A DNA stretch of 64,000 nt from DATKNA01 sp963755755 (GCA_963755755.1 CAVWLJ010000010.1:62001-126000); one strand, 5' to 3'. Positions 27,300 through 36,523 are shown, counted from the stretch's first letter. Notes: generated by a model from the sequence alone, not told the origin. Numbers and translations: made by a program.

Positions 27300-28226
27300 G
27301 TGCGTTCGCACGATGTTGTCCGCGCGGTGCGCGGTTCCGGTCGCCGTGCAGCGGTCGTCGCGGGCGGGGTGGGCGGCGCTCTGCTGCTCTCCGGGTGCGG
27401 TGACCATCTCGAGACCGGGTGGCTCCCGTCGACCCCGACGACCACGAACCAGACCGGCCGGATCATCTCGCTCTGGAACGGTTCGTGGATCGCCGCATGG
27501 CTCGTCGGGTTCCTGGTGTGGGGCCTGATCATCTGGTGCGTCGTCGCGTACCGCCGGCGTCGCACCGAGACGGGTCTGCCCGCACAGGTCCGGTACAACC
27601 TGCCGCTCGAGATCATGTACACCGTCATCCCGCTCATGATGATCGCGGTGCTCTTCTTCTTCACCGCGCGCGACGAGGCGGCGATCGCGGACGTCTCGGC
27701 GAAGCCCGATGTGACGATCAACGTGGTCGGCAAGCAGTGGGCCTGGGACTTCAACTACCTGCAGCAGAACGGCCAGCCGCTGAACGTGTTCGAGCCGGGC
27801 GTCCAGGGCCAGCTCACGGGCCAGCCCGGCGTCGAGAAGGAGCTGCCGACGCTGTACCTGCCGGTCGGCCGGCGGGTGCAGTTCCAGCTCACCTCGCGCG
27901 ACGTCATCCACTCGTTCTGGATCCCGGCCTTCCTCTACAAGATGGACGTCATCCCCGGCGTCCGGAACAAGTTCCAGGTCGTGCCCGAGACGATCGGGGC
28001 CTACAAGGGCAAGTGCGCCGAGCTCTGCGGCGAGTACCACTCCGAGATGCTCTTCAACGTCCAGGTGGTCTCGCAGGCCGACTTCGACTCCCACATGCAG
28101 CAGCTGCGCAGCCAGGGGTACGTCGGGACGCTCGACTCCAACCTCGGCCGCAGCTACACCCCGCCGGGCCCCGGGGCCGTTCCCGGTGGCACCACGAACG
28201 GCGTCGACGGCACCGGGAGCAAGTGA
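27300..28226 (+). CDS. ctaC: Cytochrome c oxidase subunit II (aa3 type), lipoprotein
   Basis: Subunit II takes electrons into the aa3 oxidase through its CuA site outside the membrane. 308 residues: an N-terminal signal with a lipobox-like LLLSGC near residue 33, two transmembrane helices (SWIAAWLVGFLVWGLIIWCV and MYTVIPLMMIAVLFFF), then a cupredoxin domain. The CuA ligands are visible in HSFWIPAF and CAELCGEYHSEM. The electron-entry aromatic stretch VVGKQWAWDFNYL is present. The tail after residue 285 is Gly/Pro-rich. GTG 27300 is used as the start. It is followed three bases later by ctaD, a tight operon. Confidence 0.94.
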   Translation: MRSHDVVRAVRGSGRRAAVVAGGVGGALLLSGCGDHLETGWLPSTPTTTNQTGRIISLWNGSWIAAWLVGFLVWGLIIWCVVAYRRRRTETGLPAQVRYNLPLEIMYTVIPLMMIAVLFFFTARDEAAIADVSAKPDVTINVVGKQWAWDFNYLQQNGQPLNVFEPGVQGQLTGQPGVEKELPTLYLPVGRRVQFQLTSRDVIHSFWIPAFLYKMDVIPGVRNKFQVVPETIGAYKGKCAELCGEYHSEMLFNVQVVSQADFDSHMQQLRSQGYVGTLDSNLGRSYTPPGPGAVPGGTTNGVDGTGSK

Positions 28227-28229
28227 CAC

Positions 28230-29972
28230 ATGACAGCGGCATTCGTCACCGAGGAACAGGCCGCGTACGCCGTTCCCGCCGGGGCGCGTAAGGGCTCGGT
28301 CGTCGCCCGGTGGCTCACGACCACCGACCACAAGACGATCGGGAACCTCTACCTCATCTCGTCCATGGGCTTCTTTCTGGTGGGCGGCCTCATGGCGCTC
28401 ATCATGCGGGCGGAGCTCTTCGAGCCCGGTCTGCAGGTCGTCGGCACCAAGGAGCAGTACAACCAGCTCTTCACCATGCACGGCCTGATCATGCTGCTGC
28501 TCTTCGCGACGCCCGCCTTCGCGGGCTGGGCGAACGCGATCATGCCGCTGCAGATCGGCGCGCCGGACGTGGCGTTCCCGCGGCTCAACATGCTCGCCTA
28601 CTGGATGTACCTGTTCGGCGGCCTGACCGCGTTCTCCGGCTTCCTCACCCCGGGCGGCGCGGCCTCCTTCGGGTGGTTCATGTACGCGCCGCTGTCGAAC
28701 GCCACGTACTCGCCCGGAATCGGCAGTGACCTGGTGATCTTCGGTCTCGCGCTCGGCGGTTTCGGCACCATCCTCGGCGCCGTCAACTTCATCACCACGG
28801 TCGTCTGCATGCGGGCGCCCGGCATGACCATGTTCCGGATGCCGATCTTCACGTGGAACATCCTGATCACCAGCGTCCTGGTGCTGCTCGCGTTCCCCCC
28901 GCTCGCCGCCGCCCTGCTGTCACTGGGTGCGGACCGGCGGCTCGGCGCCAAGATCTTCGAGCCCGAGAACGGCGGCTCGATGCTCTGGCAGCACCTGTTC
29001 TGGTTCTTCGGCCACCCGGAGGTCTACATCCTGGCGCTGCCGTTCTTCGGCATCGTCACCGAGGTCCTCCCGGTGTTCAGCCGCAAGCCGATCTTCGGCT
29101 ACAAGGGCCTGGTGTTCGCCACGATCTCCATCGCGGGCCTGTCCGTCGCGGTGTGGGCGCACCACATGTACGTCACGGGGCAGGTGGCGCTGCCGTTCTT
29201 CGCCTTCATGACGATGCTCATCGCGGTGCCGACCGGGGTGAAGTTCTTCAACTGGATCGGCACGATGTGGCACGGCTCGCTGACGTTCGAGACGCCGATG
29301 CTGTGGTCGATCGGCTTCCTCATCACGTTCCTCTTCGGCGGCCTGACGGGGATCATCCTCGCGTCGCCGCCGCTGGACTTCCACCTGTCGGACAGCTACT
29401 TCGTCGTGGCGCACTTCCACTACGTGGTCTTCGGCACCGTCGTGTTCGCGATGTTCGCCGGCTTCTACTTCTGGTGGCCGAAGCTGACCGGCCGGATGCT
29501 CAACGAGCGGCTCGGCAAGGTGCACTTCTGGACGACGTTCATCGGCTTCCACACGACGTTCCTCATCCAGCACTGGCTGGGCGTCGAGGGCATGCCCCGC
29601 CGCTACGCCGACTACCTGCCGGAGGACGGCTTCACGCTCTACAACCAGATCTCCACGGTCGGGGCGTTCATCCTCGGCGCGTCCATGCTGGTGTTCGTCT
29701 ACAACGTGTGGGTCTCGCGGAACAACCCCAAGGTCGAGGTCGACGACCCGTGGGGCTACGGTGCCTCGCTGGAGTGGGCGACGAGCTGCCCCCCGCCGCG
29801 GCACAACTTCCTCTCGATGCCGCGCATCCGCTCCGAGCGGCCGGCTTTCGACCTGCACCACCCGGAGGCCGCGGCGGCCGGCGTCACCCCGCCGGACACC
29901 AGCCTGCTGGCGCGGGTCGGCGGCGGCCCGGAGCTGCAGCAGCCGGGGGAGCAGCCCGAGCACCGCGACTGA
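28230..29972 (+). CDS. ctaD: Cytochrome c oxidase subunit I (aa3 type)
   Basis: The catalytic haem-copper subunit, 580 residues with twelve transmembrane helices, reducing oxygen to water and pumping protons. Seen: TTDHKTIGNLYLISS at the first helix, haem a ligand region YNQLFTMHGLIM, CuB ligand HPEVYILALPFFG (His-Tyr cross-link site), WAHHMYVTG with the two CuB histidines, and FVVAHFHYVVFGTVVFAMF carrying the haem a3 and haem a ligands. The C-terminal soluble tail (ATSCPPPRHNFLSMPRIRSERPAF) is typical of actinobacteria. The gene is intact and sits between ctaC and ctaF. Confidence 0.97.
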   Translation: MTAAFVTEEQAAYAVPAGARKGSVVARWLTTTDHKTIGNLYLISSMGFFLVGGLMALIMRAELFEPGLQVVGTKEQYNQLFTMHGLIMLLLFATPAFAGWANAIMPLQIGAPDVAFPRLNMLAYWMYLFGGLTAFSGFLTPGGAASFGWFMYAPLSNATYSPGIGSDLVIFGLALGGFGTILGAVNFITTVVCMRAPGMTMFRMPIFTWNILITSVLVLLAFPPLAAALLSLGADRRLGAKIFEPENGGSMLWQHLFWFFGHPEVYILALPFFGIVTEVLPVFSRKPIFGYKGLVFATISIAGLSVAVWAHHMYVTGQVALPFFAFMTMLIAVPTGVKFFNWIGTMWHGSLTFETPMLWSIGFLITFLFGGLTGIILASPPLDFHLSDSYFVVAHFHYVVFGTVVFAMFAGFYFWWPKLTGRMLNERLGKVHFWTTFIGFHTTFLIQHWLGVEGMPRRYADYLPEDGFTLYNQISTVGAFILGASMLVFVYNVWVSRNNPKVEVDDPWGYGASLEWATSCPPPRHNFLSMPRIRSERPAFDLHHPEAAAAGVTPPDTSLLARVGGGPELQQPGEQPEHRD

Positions 29973-30051
29973 GGGCGCAACGGCGGGGCACGGCCCACGG
30001 GCCCCGCGTCGGCAGGCCGGCACCACGCATCGGTAAGGAGAGGGCCAGCAG

Positions 30052-30453
30052 GTGAAGATCGAGACGACGTTGTTCGGAGCCGGGGTGTTCTTCTTCATCC
30101 CGCTCGCGATCATCTACGGCATCGTGACGAGCTGGCACGAGCCCGTCGGTGCGGCCGCGCTGTTCCTCACCGGCGGCCTGGCGCTGCTCATCGGCCTCTT
30201 CCTCTGGATCACCTCGCGCCGCATCGACCCGCGTCCCGAGGACGACCCCGCGGCGGACATCTCCGAGGGCGCCGGCGAACAGGGCGTCTTCGCGCCCTAC
30301 TCGTGGTGGCCGCTCCCGGTGGGCCTCGCGGGCGCGCTGGTGTTCGCGGGCCTCGCGGTCGGTTGGTGGCTCACCGCGATCGGCATGGTCTTCGGTGCGA
30401 TCGCCCTGGTGGGCTGGGTCTACGAGTTCTACCGCGGCGAGCACGCGCACTGA
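30052..30453 (+). CDS. ctaF: Actinobacterial cytochrome c oxidase subunit IV
   Basis: A 133-residue four-helix membrane subunit found in the actinobacterial bc1-aa3 supercomplex. The N-terminal helix pair (FGAGVFFFIPLAIIYGIVTSW then AALFLTGGLALLIGLFLW), a charged loop with RRIDPRPEDDPAADISEG, and a second pair starting at YSWWPLPVGLAGALVF are conserved, ending WVYEFYRGEHAH. It starts at GTG 30052 with AAGGAGAGG upstream. It completes the ctaC-ctaD-ctaF operon; ctaE is with qcrCAB on the other strand. Confidence 0.92.
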   Translation: MKIETTLFGAGVFFFIPLAIIYGIVTSWHEPVGAAALFLTGGLALLIGLFLWITSRRIDPRPEDDPAADISEGAGEQGVFAPYSWWPLPVGLAGALVFAGLAVGWWLTAIGMVFGAIALVGWVYEFYRGEHAH

Positions 30454-30592
30454 CACGGCCCCACGGCCACCCGATCACGGTGTTCGGGCGGCTCCCTCGC
30501 TATCGTGTGCCCTAGCAACCCCTCGCCGCGTTCGTGCGTCCTCTCGTGGACGGCACCGGTCGGGGTCGTCGGCCGAGGTGTGAGGGAGATCC

Positions 30593-31793
30593 GTGGTGCA
30601 TGCGCGTGTTCGAGCGGTGGTGGCGGCGGTGGCCGTCACCGTCGGGCTCGCCGGATGCTCGTCGTCCGGTGCGCTCGACCGCTCCGCCGGGAGCACCTCG
30701 GTCGCCGCGACGACCTCCGGGGCGACCGCCTCGTCGCCCGCCGCCGCCGTGTCCTTCGCACCGGCGGACGGGTCGCGCTCGGTGCGGCCCGACACCCCGG
30801 TCGTCGTCACCGTCGCGAACGGCACGGTGAAGACCGCGCAGCTGACGACCTCGGACGGGCATCGTCTGCAGGGCCGGGTCGACGGCTCCGGCGGGTGGCA
30901 GGCGACGGACGCGCTGAAGCCGGCCACCACGTACACGCTCAAGGTCACGGCGGCGAACGCCACCGGCACCACGACCACGAAGACCTCCACCTTCAGCACG
31001 CTCACGCCCAAGGCGTACAACCGGGTCGTGCTGGTCCCCGGTGACGACTGGACGGTCGGGGTCGGGATGCCGGTCGTCGCGACCTTCGCCTCGCCGGTGA
31101 CGAACAAGGACGCTGCCGAGAAGGCCCTCACCGTGACCTCGACCCCGAGCGTGACCGGGGCCTGGCGATGGGTCAGCTCCACGCGAGGCGCAGTGGCGAC
31201 CGGCGAAGTACTGGCCGAGCGGGACGAAGGTGAAGGTGTCGGCGGCCGTCGGCGGCGTCGAGCTCTCCCACGGCGTGTGGGGGCGGCGTACCGTCACCGC
31301 CAGCTTCGACGTCGGGCACGCCCAGATCAGCACGGTGGACGTGAAGAAGCACACCCTGACCGTCCGGCGGGACGGCAAGGTCATCAAGGTCATCCCGGTG
31401 ACCACGGGCATGACGACCAGCAAGCCCAGCTTCGTCACGCGCGGCGGGATCAAGGTGATCATGAGCCGCGAGCCGTCGGTGCGGATGGACGCCGCCTCGA
31501 CGGGCACCGACCCCAAGGACCCGAACTACTACAACCTCGTCGTCCACTGGGCGCTGCGCCTGACGTACAGCGGAGAGTTCCTGCACGCCGCGCCGTGGTC
31601 GGTGTACGCGCAGGGCCGTCAGAACGTCAGCCACGGCTGCACGGGCATGAGTGACGCCAACGCGAAGTGGATGTACGACCACTCCCACGTCGGTGACGTG
31701 GTGGTCTACGTCGGCAGCAAGCGCCCGCTCGAGCCGGGCAACGGGTACACCGCCTGGAACACCTCCTTCTCCCGCTGGTCGTCCGGCGCCTGA
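30593..31793 (+). CDS. L,D-transpeptidase lipoprotein, frameshifted
   Basis: Makes 3-3 cross-links in peptidoglycan outside the membrane. About 400 residues: a signal with lipobox VTVGLAGCSS, a Ser/Thr/Ala-rich linker, an Ig-like domain (VSFAPADGSRSVRPDTPVVV) and a second Ig-like domain, then the YkuD catalytic domain (VDVKKHTLTVRRDGKVIKVI). The active-site motif reads NVSHGCTGMSDANAKWMYDH with the nucleophilic cysteine in SHGC. The break at about 31170-31195 falls just before WRPAKYWPSGTKVKVSA and fits one extra C. GTG 30593 has a GAGGGAG site upstream. It stands alone, behind the cytochrome oxidase operon. Confidence 0.88.
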
Positions 31794-31831
31794 GGCTCGC
31801 CTCCGCAACCCCAGGCCCGGCACCCGTCGGC

Positions 31832-31990
31832 TCACCCTGCCGACGTCGGCTCCCGGTCCGTCCTGCCCAGGCCGCGACCGGGCGCCCGCACGAGCGCCGG
31901 AACGAGCGCGGGGACGCGGCGGGCGTAGTCCTCGTAGGCGGGCCCGAGCGCACAGCCTCCGGCGGCCTCCGTCGTCCCGTCCAGGCAACG
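31832..31990 (-). pseudogene. Possible 3' remnant of an isoprenylcysteine methyltransferase-like gene
   Basis: Reading from about 31990 to the stop at 31832 gives a piece ending in GPAYEDYARRVPALVPAL plus a basic tail. The YxxYxxRVPxLxP pattern is typical of the extreme C-terminus of ICMT-family membrane methyltransferases. No start, no membrane helices and no upstream portion exist: the cupin gene and its operator begin just beyond. The best reading is a truncated remnant left when the cupin/marR module was placed here; with only some 20 diagnostic residues this is tentative. Confidence 0.35.
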
Positions 31991-32011
31991 CCGATCAGGG
32001 AGGGCGAGGCC

Positions 32012-32040
32012 TTGAATAAGACAACTCAGTTGTCTAGTCC
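32012..32040 (+). promoter_or_regulatory. Promoter with a MarR-type operator for the cupin-marR pair
   Basis: AGACAACT-C-AGTTGTCT (32019-32035) is a perfect 8-bp inverted repeat with a one-base centre, typical of MarR-family operators. It fills the gap between a -35-like TTGAAT (32012-32017) and a -10-like TAGTCC (32035-32040). The -10 ends seven bases before the cupin ATG, so the transcript would be leaderless. The AT-rich operator stands out in very GC-rich surroundings. Binding by the co-encoded MarR protein would block RNA polymerase directly. Confidence 0.65.
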
Positions 32041-32047
32041 TGGCCGC

Positions 32048-32422
32048 ATGCCTGTCATCGATGCTCGTGAGACGCCCGGCCACGACCTGGGGGGAACGCG
32101 GTTCTTCCCGCTCGCGGCGCCGTCCACCGGTTCCACCGAGATCAGCGTCTGGCGGGTGGAGATTCCTCCCGGCGGTGATCCCGTCCCGCACGAGCTCACC
32201 CGCGAGGAGGTCATCGTCATCCTGTCCGGCACGGCGCACGCCTCCATCGCCGGACGGACCGCCGTCGCCGGCCCCGGCTGCGCGGTCATCGTGCCGCCGG
32301 ACACCCCGTTCAGCCTGACGGCGGTGGGAGGCGAGCCCGTCACCGCTCTGGCGTACCTCCCGGTGGGTGGGCAGGCCCGCCTGCCGGGGCAGCAGCCGTT
32401 CACGCCTCCGTGGGCCGAGTGA
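32048..32422 (+). CDS. Small cupin-domain protein
   Basis: A 124-residue single-domain cupin. The metal-binding motif 1 is recognisable as WRVEIPPGGDPVPHELTREEVIVILSG-like sequence, where only HE(L)xxEE (residues about 54-60) provides possible ligands; the motif 2 histidine is not evident, replaced by VIVPPDTPFSLTAVG. It may bind a metal weakly or none, and could be a small-molecule-modifying enzyme or a sensor. It overlaps the marR gene by GTGA and is preceded by a strong palindromic operator, so the pair is an autoregulated unit responding to an unknown ligand. Confidence 0.8.
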   Translation: MPVIDARETPGHDLGGTRFFPLAAPSTGSTEISVWRVEIPPGGDPVPHELTREEVIVILSGTAHASIAGRTAVAGPGCAVIVPPDTPFSLTAVGGEPVTALAYLPVGGQARLPGQQPFTPPWAE

Positions 32423-32877
32423 CCGCCGAGCAACCCCTGGGGCGGCTGCTCGCGCTGGCGCTGAGCACCGTGCTGGACGAGCTGCACGACCGGCTCGAGC
32501 GGGCCGGATGGCCCCGGGTGCGACCGCTCTGGGGCTTCGTGCTCCTCGCCCTGCGCGATCGGTCCCGCAACGTCGGCGAGGTCGGGGAGCTGCTCGGCAT
32601 CACGAAACAGGCTGCGGCCAAGCTCGTCTCCACCCTGGTCGACGAGGGATTCGTCGAGCGCCGCGAGGACGCGCGCGACCGGCGTGCCGTCGCCCTCGGG
32701 CTCACACCCCGGGGCGTGCGCTTCCTCGCCGACGCCGAGGCCGCGTACCTCGCGATCGAGGCGGGGTGGGCACAGGTGGCCGGTCGTCACCAGGTCGACG
32801 ACCTGCGCCGGACGCTCACCACCGTCCTGCGCGCCCGGTACGGCGAGGAGGAGCCGCCCCTGCGCCCGGCGCTCTAG
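32419..32877 (+). CDS. MarR-family transcriptional regulator
   Basis: A 152-residue winged-helix regulator. The DNA-binding part reads NVGEVGELLGITKQAAAKLV then DEGFVERREDARDRRAVALG, the MarR recognition helix and basic wing. The N- and C-terminal helices would form the dimer interface. GTG 32419 overlaps the cupin stop codon (GTGA). It very likely binds the perfect inverted repeat at 32019-32035 and represses its own operon; the ligand is unknown. A strong stem-loop follows the gene. Confidence 0.88.
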   Translation: MTAEQPLGRLLALALSTVLDELHDRLERAGWPRVRPLWGFVLLALRDRSRNVGEVGELLGITKQAAAKLVSTLVDEGFVERREDARDRRAVALGLTPRGVRFLADAEAAYLAIEAGWAQVAGRHQVDDLRRTLTTVLRARYGEEEPPLRPAL

Positions 32878-32924
32878 CCGCCCCCGAGGAGCCGGTGCCG
32901 GTCCCTGCTGCGTCTGCCCGAACG

Positions 32925-32963
32925 CGACGAGGGCCGGAACCCGTCGGGTTCCGGCCCTCGTCG
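32925..32963. terminator. Bidirectional terminator between marR and qcrB
   Basis: CGACGAGGGCCGGAACCC (32925-32942) and its exact complement (32946-32963) form an 18-bp perfect stem with a three-base loop, lying between the convergent marR (stop 32877) and qcrB (stop 32981). It is the strongest hairpin found in the window and is followed by TT on the plus strand. Confidence 0.8.
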
Positions 32964-32980
32964 TTGCGTACCTCTGGCGG

Positions 32981-34648
32981 TCAGTCGCCCACGGGCACCG
33001 ACGGCAGCTGGCGCTGCTCCTCGTCCTCCTCGGCGTGCGCGGCGATGGCGTGGTGCTCCTCGTGCGCCGCCTCGAGTTCGACCGGGGTGACGGGCTCCAC
33101 CCGGTCCTCGAAGAAGAACCGGCTGAGCCGGCGGCGGACGCCGTCGAACCTCGACCCCGGTCTGCGGACGCCGTGCTCGTCCACCGCGGGGTCCAGCTCG
33201 AGGGGCGCAGTCGGCTCGTGCTGGACCAGCACCCACCGGCTGTACTCGTCGAGCGGGGCATGCACCTCGAAGTACTCGCCGGTCTCGGTCCGGTAGATCG
33301 TCCCGGTCTCGCGGCCGTGCAGGACCTTCTCCCGGTCCTTGCGCTGCAGCCCCAGGCAGATCCGCTTCGTCACGAGGAACGCCAGCGGCGGCAGCACGAA
33401 GACGAGCAGGCGCAGCACGTTGGTGATGTCGTTGATCGACAGATGCAACTGACTGGCGATGATGTCGTTGCCGCCACTGATGAGCAGCAGCAAGTAGAAC
33501 GTGATCGCCATCACGCCGAACCCCGTGCGCGTGGGGACGTTGCGCGGCCGGTCCAGCAGGTGATGCTCGCGCCGGTCACCCGTCACCCACTGTTCGATCC
33601 ACGGGTAGAGGATCATCGGCATCGTGATCAATCCGGGAATGATCAGCGCCGGGATGAGAATGTTCAACGACAGGGTGAACCCGAGCAACGTGACCTCGAA
33701 GAAGCCCGGTGTCAGACGTACCGCGCCGTCCAGCCACCCCATGTACCAGTCGGGCTGCGAGCCCGCGGTCACGGGGGATGGATCGTAGGACCCGTACATC
33801 CACACGGGGTTGATCGTGAACAGGGCCCCCATCAGGGCGGTGATCCCGAACACGATGAAGAAGAAGCCGCCCGCCTTCGCGGCGTACACCGGGTACAGCG
33901 GGTACCCGACGACGTTGTCGTTCGTGCGGCCCGGGCCCGGGTACTGCGTGTGCTTCTGCACCACGAGCAGGATCAGGTGCACCGTGATGAGGGCGAGGAA
34001 GATGCCGGGCAGCAGCAGCACGTGGATCGTGAAGAGCCGCGGGATGAACAACTCCCCCGGGAACTGGCCGCCGAAGGCGAAGAAGCTGATGTACGAGCCG
34101 ACGACCGGGATCGCCAGGATGATGCTCGATGCGATGCGCAGGCCCGTGCCGGAGAGCAGGTCGTCCGGGAGGGAGTAGCCCGCGAAGCCCTCGACGATCG
34201 CGAGCAGGGCGAGGATCGAGCCGATCACCCAGTTGAGCTCGCGCGGCTTGCGGAACGCGCCGGTGAAGAAGACGCGGAACATGTGGACCGTGATCGCCGC
34301 CACGAAGATCAGCGCGGACCAGTGGTGGATCTGCCGCATGAGCAGCCCGCCGCGCACGTCGAAGGACAGCCGCAGCGTCGAGGCGTAGGCCTCGGAGACG
34401 CTCTGGTTGGCCAGCGGCGCGTAGACCCCGTCGTAGGTCGTCCTGCCGACGCTGGGGACGTAGAAGAACGTGAGGAAGGTCCCGGTCAGCAGCAGGATGA
34501 TGAAGCTGTAGAGGGCGACCTCGCCGAGCATGAAGGACCAGTGGTCCGGGAAGATCTTGCGGAACAACCCCTTGACGGCCTTGCTGGCACCGACACGCTC
34601 GTCCAGGAAGTTGCCGACGTCGCCCGCCGTACGGGCACTCGCGCTCAT
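32981..34648 (-). CDS. qcrB: Cytochrome bc1 complex cytochrome b subunit
   Basis: A 555-residue cytochrome b with eight or more transmembrane helices, holding the two b haems and the quinol sites of complex III. Haem-ligand histidines are seen in LLMRQIHHWSALIFV, ITVHMFRVFF and the later LFTIHVLLLPG and VHLILLVVQKH. The Qo-site motif of canonical PEWY type reads QPDWYMGW here (PDWY, the actinobacterial form). A long C-terminal extension after about residue 410 is a usual actinobacterial feature. ATG 34648 overlaps the qcrA stop (ATGA). Last gene of ctaE-qcrC-qcrA-qcrB. Confidence 0.96.
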   Translation of the reverse strand: MSASARTAGDVGNFLDERVGASKAVKGLFRKIFPDHWSFMLGEVALYSFIILLLTGTFLTFFYVPSVGRTTYDGVYAPLANQSVSEAYASTLRLSFDVRGGLLMRQIHHWSALIFVAAITVHMFRVFFTGAFRKPRELNWVIGSILALLAIVEGFAGYSLPDDLLSGTGLRIASSIILAIPVVGSYISFFAFGGQFPGELFIPRLFTIHVLLLPGIFLALITVHLILLVVQKHTQYPGPGRTNDNVVGYPLYPVYAAKAGGFFFIVFGITALMGALFTINPVWMYGSYDPSPVTAGSQPDWYMGWLDGAVRLTPGFFEVTLLGFTLSLNILIPALIIPGLITMPMILYPWIEQWVTGDRREHHLLDRPRNVPTRTGFGVMAITFYLLLLISGGNDIIASQLHLSINDITNVLRLLVFVLPPLAFLVTKRICLGLQRKDREKVLHGRETGTIYRTETGEYFEVHAPLDEYSRWVLVQHEPTAPLELDPAVDEHGVRRPGSRFDGVRRRLSRFFFEDRVEPVTPVELEAAHEEHHAIAAHAEEDEEQRQLPSVPVGD

Positions 34649-35693
34649 CCACGCTCCCAGAAGCTCGGTCCGACGGCTTCGGTGAAGCCGTGCTTCGCCA
34701 CCAAATATCCGTCCGCGTCGACAGTGATCGCCAGCTGTGGCAGCGGTCGCTTGGCGGGGCCGAAGATCACCTTGCAGTCCTGCGTCACGTCGAAGGTCGA
34801 CTGGTGGCAGGGGCAGAGCAGGTGGTGCGTCTGCTGCTCGTAGAGGGCCACCGGGCAGCCCATGTGCGTGCAGATCTTGGAGTAGGCGACGATGCCCTCG
34901 TACGCGCCCGGCTGCGACTTGAGGTCGAGGTCGCTCGGGTCCAGCCGCAGGAGCAGCACGGCGGCCTTGGCCTTCTCCTCCAGGTAGTTCGGGGCCGTGT
35001 CCAGGCCCTGGGGCACGATGTGCACGACCGAGCCGATCCGCATGTCCTGCGGGCGGACCGGCTGGAGCTGGGGGTCGGTCAGCAGCCGCATGCCGGCCTT
35101 CCAGAACGTCGTCGAGAGGCGTTACCCGGCATCGGGCCGGTGTCACGCAGCAGACGACGGCCGGCAGCGGCACGAGCGCCATCGCACCGATCAGGGAGTT
35201 CCGGATGAGCGGCCGGCGGCCGAGGCCCGACTCCGACGCGCCCTCCTTGAGGATCGTGACGGCGTCGTCGCGGTCCTGCGTCCGAGCCGCGGAGCAGGTG
35301 CCGGTCCTCGACGCGCTCCTCGTCGGGCATGAGCGTCTTGGCCCAGTGGACGGCGCCCACCCCGATGCCGAACAGGGCGAGGAACAGGCCGACCCCGATC
35401 CCGGTCGTGCTGATGCGCAACCGGCTGAGGTGCTCCATGAACGACATCGGGGTGTCGAACTTGACGGTGAAGTAGACGACCAGGGCCAGCAGCGTGCCGA
35501 TGGCGCTGATCCCGAACAGCGTGGCGACCTGGCGCTCGGCGCGCTTGGCCGCCTTCGCGTCGACGTCGGCCATGCGCAGCCGGTGCGCGGGCAGTCCGGG
35601 GTTCTCGAACCGTTCCGGCAGGGCGTCGGTGCGACCCGCCGCGACGACCTCCCGGCCGGAGGCGCCCGGAGGCGCCGGGGTGTGGCCACTCAT
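34645..35693 (-). CDS. qcrA: Cytochrome bc1 complex Rieske iron-sulfur subunit, frameshifted twice
   Basis: Carries the 2Fe-2S cluster that takes electrons from quinol to the cytochrome cc subunit. About 349 residues: a polar N-terminus, three transmembrane helices (an actinobacterial trait), and the Rieske domain with cluster ligands in CTHMGCPV and CPCHQSTF, both Cys-x-His pairs intact. The frame changes near 35275-35290 and again near 35130-35150, each explained by one extra base; without these the qcr operon would lack its Rieske protein, so a sequence error is the likely cause. It starts at ATG 35693 and overlaps qcrB by ATGA. Confidence 0.93.
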
Positions 35694-35740
35694 GACCTGG
35701 TGCTCCTCGTCGGTGGTACGGGACTGTTCACGCGGGCCTC

Positions 35741-36523
35741 TCAGGACGACTTCGAGCCGAGCCAGACGGCGCAGCCGATGAGCGCGGCGAGCCCGACGAT
35801 CCAGGCGACGAGACCCTCGTTGACCGGGCCGATGAAACCGAGGCTGAAGCCGCCCGGGGTGGGCTGCTCCTCGGTCGTCTTGAGGTAGGCGATGATGTCC
35901 CGCTTGTCCTGCGGGGTGATCGTCTGGTCGTCGAAGACCGGCATCGACTGCGGGCCGGTGAGCATGGCCTCGAAGATGTGCGTCGGGGTCGTGCCGTCGA
36001 GGTTCGGTGCGTACTTGCCGCGGGTGAGCGCGCCGCCCTTGCCGGCGAAGTTGTGGCACATCGCGCAGTTCGTCCGGAAGATGGCGGCGCCGCGGGAGGG
36101 GTCACCCTTGGCCGGGTCGACCTCTTCCGCGGACGGGATCTGGGGGCCGGGGCCGAGACTGCCGACGTAGGCGGCGAGCTGGCGGATCTGCTCCTCCGTG
36201 AACCGGTTCTGCGCCTGCGGCGCCTGCGGCCCCGTCGCCTCCAGCGGCATCCGGCCCGTCCCGACCTGGAAGTCCACGGATGCGGGGCCGACGCCGATGA
36301 GGCTCGGGGCGTTGTTGCGGCCGGCGGCGTCCAGCCCGTGGCAGGTGGCGCAGTTGGCGACGAACAGGGCCCGGCCCTTGGCGATGTCCTGGTTCGGGTC
36401 GTCGGCCGCGCTCGCGCGCCCCGGTGCGAACGCCGCGTAGAGGACGCCGGTCACGACCAGCCCGAGGAGGACCAGGACGACGCCGGCGAGGGGATGACGC
36501 CGGCGGGCGGCGAGAGCAGTCAC
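35741..36523 (-). CDS. qcrC: Cytochrome bc1 complex dihaem cytochrome c subunit
   Basis: A 260-residue membrane-anchored cytochrome cc that links complex III directly to the aa3 oxidase. Two CxxCH haem-binding sites are present, CATCHG near residue 56 and CAMCHN near 156. Each has a distal Met candidate (RMPLEATGPQ, MPVFDDQT). A signal-anchor helix (VVLVLLGLVVTGVLYAAF) is at the start and a second helix (LVAWIVGLAALIGCAVWLG) at the end. Intact. It lies between ctaE and qcrA. Confidence 0.96.
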   Translation of the reverse strand: MTALAARRRHPLAGVVLVLLGLVVTGVLYAAFAPGRASAADDPNQDIAKGRALFVANCATCHGLDAAGRNNAPSLIGVGPASVDFQVGTGRMPLEATGPQAPQAQNRFTEEQIRQLAAYVGSLGPGPQIPSAEEVDPAKGDPSRGAAIFRTNCAMCHNFAGKGGALTRGKYAPNLDGTTPTHIFEAMLTGPQSMPVFDDQTITPQDKRDIIAYLKTTEEQPTPGGFSLGFIGPVNEGLVAWIVGLAALIGCAVWLGSKSS

